Shown here: piece after piece, positions 5,857 to 7,650 of the stretch
How positions within the stretch are numbered: position 1 is the stretch's first letter
Layout of the letters: each line of letters starts with the position of its first letter
Assembly: GCA_002849045.2 (NCBI GenBank)
Contig: NCRO01000004.1
Span: 1 to 7,650, forward strand
Direction of reading: 5' to 3'
Source: Candidatus Sediminicultor secundus
GTDB taxonomy: Bacteria; Atribacterota; JS1; SB-45; 34-128
DNA: 7,650 nt
Notes under the pieces: model-generated
Seen by the model: only the letters and a program-made list of their open reading frames with translations
What the model was told of the DNA's origin: nothing
Databases searched by the model: none
Translations under genes and position numbers: made by a program

Positions 5857-7650
5857 AAGAATCCCCTAAGACTGCGATAGCCGCTCCACCAATACCAATA
5901 TGTACACTTAAAGCGGGGGATGCTTCGGAAATCATTACTTTTGAAAAATTAAAGACGTTGCGAATTTTATAGCCGTACCATTGAGCCAGCTCTGGTGCAG
6001 CAACATGAGCAATACCAAAACGAGGATTTTTAACGCTTTTAGCAAATTTAATCGCCAAATCTAAAGTTTTATTAATAACTCTTTTTTGTCCTATCACTTT
6101 AGCTGCTTCGACAATATTGCCATCAGAATTTATAGTCAAAATGGGCTTCAAGTTAAGAAGTGTACCTAAAAATCCTTTAGTTTTATTCAAGCGCCCACTA
6201 CGCATTAGATATTTTAAGGTAGGTATACTGATAAAGATTTTAACATTGTCAGCAGCAATTTTTAGTCGGTTAATGATTTCTTCAAGCTTACACTTTTCTT
6301 GAATTAATTGAGCCGCCTCAGTAACTAACAACCCTAAAGCAACTGAACTTGTTTTACTATCAACAATATGAATTTTATTAACGTACTCCATATCTTTACA
6401 ACCCATACGTGCACCCTGAATCGTTCCGCTTAATTTTTCAGAAATATGTAAAGAAATTATTGATTTATATCTTTGTGCAGCTTTATCATAGACTTCTTTA
6501 AAAAGAGCTGGAGGGGGCTGAGAAGTGGATAGCTTTTCGCTGGAGGTTTCTAAAATATGAATAAAATCCTTTGGTTTAATTTCTACTTGATCTAAATAAC
6601 TCTTTTTCCCAACTTGAATCACTACAGGCACAATCTGAATATTATACTTCCTAATTAACTCTAGCGGCAAATCACAGGTTGAATCAGTAACCAGCCCGAT
6701 ATTTTCTTGAGTATCAAGTTTAATCTTAGTATTCTGTTTGTGCATATCATCAACTTTAGTTTTCACTATAGTTCCGAATTTAGACAGTTCAGCAAAAACA
6801 TCTTCTGGTTTATCAGTGTGAATATGGATATGAGCTTTGTTTTTAGAACCGGCAATAATCAATGAGTCACCTAAAAAAGAGAGTTTTTGTTTAATTGTCT
6901 TTAGATCTAAGCCAATTCCTTCAAGCAAGCATTCAGCACAGAACTGAAAATTAATTTCACAATCAACCTTTTCTAAATTAAAACTCCTCATTTTATTGGT
7001 AGTAGAAGCAATTACTTTTAAAGATTTAATTTTACCATATTCAATAAAGTTAACTATTCCCTCTAATATATTGACAAAACCCTGGGCTCCGGCATCAACT
7101 ACGCCTGCCTTTTTTAATATCAGGAGTTTGTCGGGTGTTTGGGCCAAGGAAACATTTGCCTTAGATAATGATTTTTTAAAAAGTTCGACAAAATCATGGG
7201 TATGGTGAGCATTTTCAGCAAGATGGTTTGCCCAATCTTTCATTACTGTAATAATAGTTCCCTCTTGAGGATTAGAAATTGCATTTCTTGCTTGTTCTGC
7301 GGCCTTAGTAGCGGCTTGGGCAAAGGCTTCTGTGCTAAGACGTACTTTACCCTTGGTTGCTTCTGCCAGGCCTTGAAAAAATTGAGCTAAGATAGCTCCA
7401 GAGTTACCGCGTGCTCCGGTCAAAGCCGAATCAGCAATAATACTACTAATCCTGGCAAAAGAAGATTCTTTACATTTTTTAATCTCTCTTACAATGCTGT
7501 TCATAGTAGCTACCATATTAGTACCTGTGTCCCCATCGGCTACCGGAAAAACATTAATATCGTTCAGATACTGTTCCGTCTGATTTATTCGTTGGGCAGA
7601 ATTTAAAATAAAACGTTTAAATCGAGTACCATTTAAATATTTTATCCTTA
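5855..7650 (-). CDS. DAK2-DegV fusion: fatty acid kinase FakA-like catalytic part joined to a FakB-like fatty-acid-binding domain (N-terminus outside window)
   Basis: Predicted to bind a fatty acid and phosphorylate it to acyl-phosphate for phospholipid synthesis. The frame runs unbroken to the right edge, adding 44 residues before the first ATG (7516). Those residues hold NVFPVADGDTGTNM, the Mg-ATP motif (Asp38 and Asp40 in visible numbering), so the ATG at 7516 is not the start; alignment by eye with FakA suggests only a few residues are missing. Order of domains: DhaL/DAK2 kinase, 1 to about 205 (GARGNSGAIL at 78-87, DAGAQGF at 185-191); FakA middle domain, about 225-305, with HIHIHTD at 273-279; DegV/FakB domain, about 315-597, with TDSTCDLP (321-328), STSQPPP (374-380), SEKLSGT (403-409), RSGRL (483-487), LNLKPIL (498-504) and SVHIGIGG (581-588). 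The separate FakA C-terminal domain is absent, replaced by DegV. The M42 gene follows 43 nt downstream. Confidence 0.92.
   Translation of the reverse strand, partial: RIKYLNGTRFKRFILNSAQRINQTEQYLNDINVFPVADGDTGTNMVATMNSIVREIKKCKESSFARISSIIADSALTGARGNSGAILAQFFQGLAEATKGKVRLSTEAFAQAATKAAEQARNAISNPQEGTIITVMKDWANHLAENAHHTHDFVELFKKSLSKANVSLAQTPDKLLILKKAGVVDAGAQGFVNILEGIVNFIEYGKIKSLKVIASTTNKMRSFNLEKVDCEINFQFCAECLLEGIGLDLKTIKQKLSFLGDSLIIAGSKNKAHIHIHTDKPEDVFAELSKFGTIVKTKVDDMHKQNTKIKLDTQENIGLVTDSTCDLPLELIRKYNIQIVPVVIQVGKKSYLDQVEIKPKDFIHILETSSEKLSTSQPPPALFKEVYDKAAQRYKSIISLHISEKLSGTIQGARMGCKDMEYVNKIHIVDSKTSSVALGLLVTEAAQLIQEKCKLEEIINRLKIAADNVKIFISIPTLKYLMRSGRLNKTKGFLGTLLNLKPILTINSDGNIVEAAKVIGQKRVINKTLDLAIKFAKSVKNPRFGIAHVAAPELAQWYGYKIRNVFNFSKVMISEASPALSVHIGIGGAAIAVLGDS

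Noticed and set aside
6117..7390. Small plus-strand reading frames at 6117-6302, 6996-7208 and 7196-7390, and the minus-strand frame at 651-866
   Set aside because: They are antisense to strongly recognisable genes, have no ribosome sites or recognisable motifs, and their composition is that expected of complementary frames.

Overview
This 7.65 kb stretch looks like the chromosome of an AT-rich, diderm (outer-membrane-bearing) bacterium. The evidence is a C-terminal-Phe outer-membrane barrel with a signal peptide, a LolA-like periplasmic protein and strong GGAGG-type ribosome sites. The M42 peptidase, the fatty-acid-kinase genes and the GTAGGGG-type intergenic palindromes fit an anaerobic, possibly subsurface or thermophilic lineage. 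Atribacterota is my guess, from memory of similar repeats, and is not demonstrated by the sequence.

Layout. Plus strand, 1-4792: the 3' part of an MMPL/RND transporter gene, overlapping by 4 nt a LolA-like periplasmic protein; a 528-bp non-coding gap full of repeats; an outer-membrane beta-barrel protein; and a TetR regulator joined to it by a TAATG overlap. Minus strand, 7650-4798: a DAK2-DegV protein (FakA and FakB domains in one chain, running off the right edge), then 43 bp downstream an M42 aminopeptidase. The two blocks converge with only 5 nt between the tetR and peptidase stop codons.

How the genes may work together. The plus-strand set gives an inner-membrane pump, a periplasmic hydrophobic-ligand carrier, an outer-membrane barrel and a regulator. 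This reads as a trans-envelope route for a lipid or other hydrophobic compound under TetR control; the cargo cannot be read from the sequence. The minus-strand fusion would bind a fatty acid (DegV/FakB part) and phosphorylate it (DAK2/FakA part), feeding exogenous or recycled fatty acids into phospholipid synthesis. The peptidase beside it is probably a housekeeping aminopeptidase.

The most unusual features are: the non-coding gap, with three degenerate tandem units followed by a 121-bp modular palindromic element whose hairpins share one apex sequence but have different, compensating stems; a long acidic insertion in the transporter's periplasmic loop; and the kinase fusion, which lacks the FakA C-terminal domain and carries FakB instead. 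None of these amounts to a clearly new defence or mobile system.
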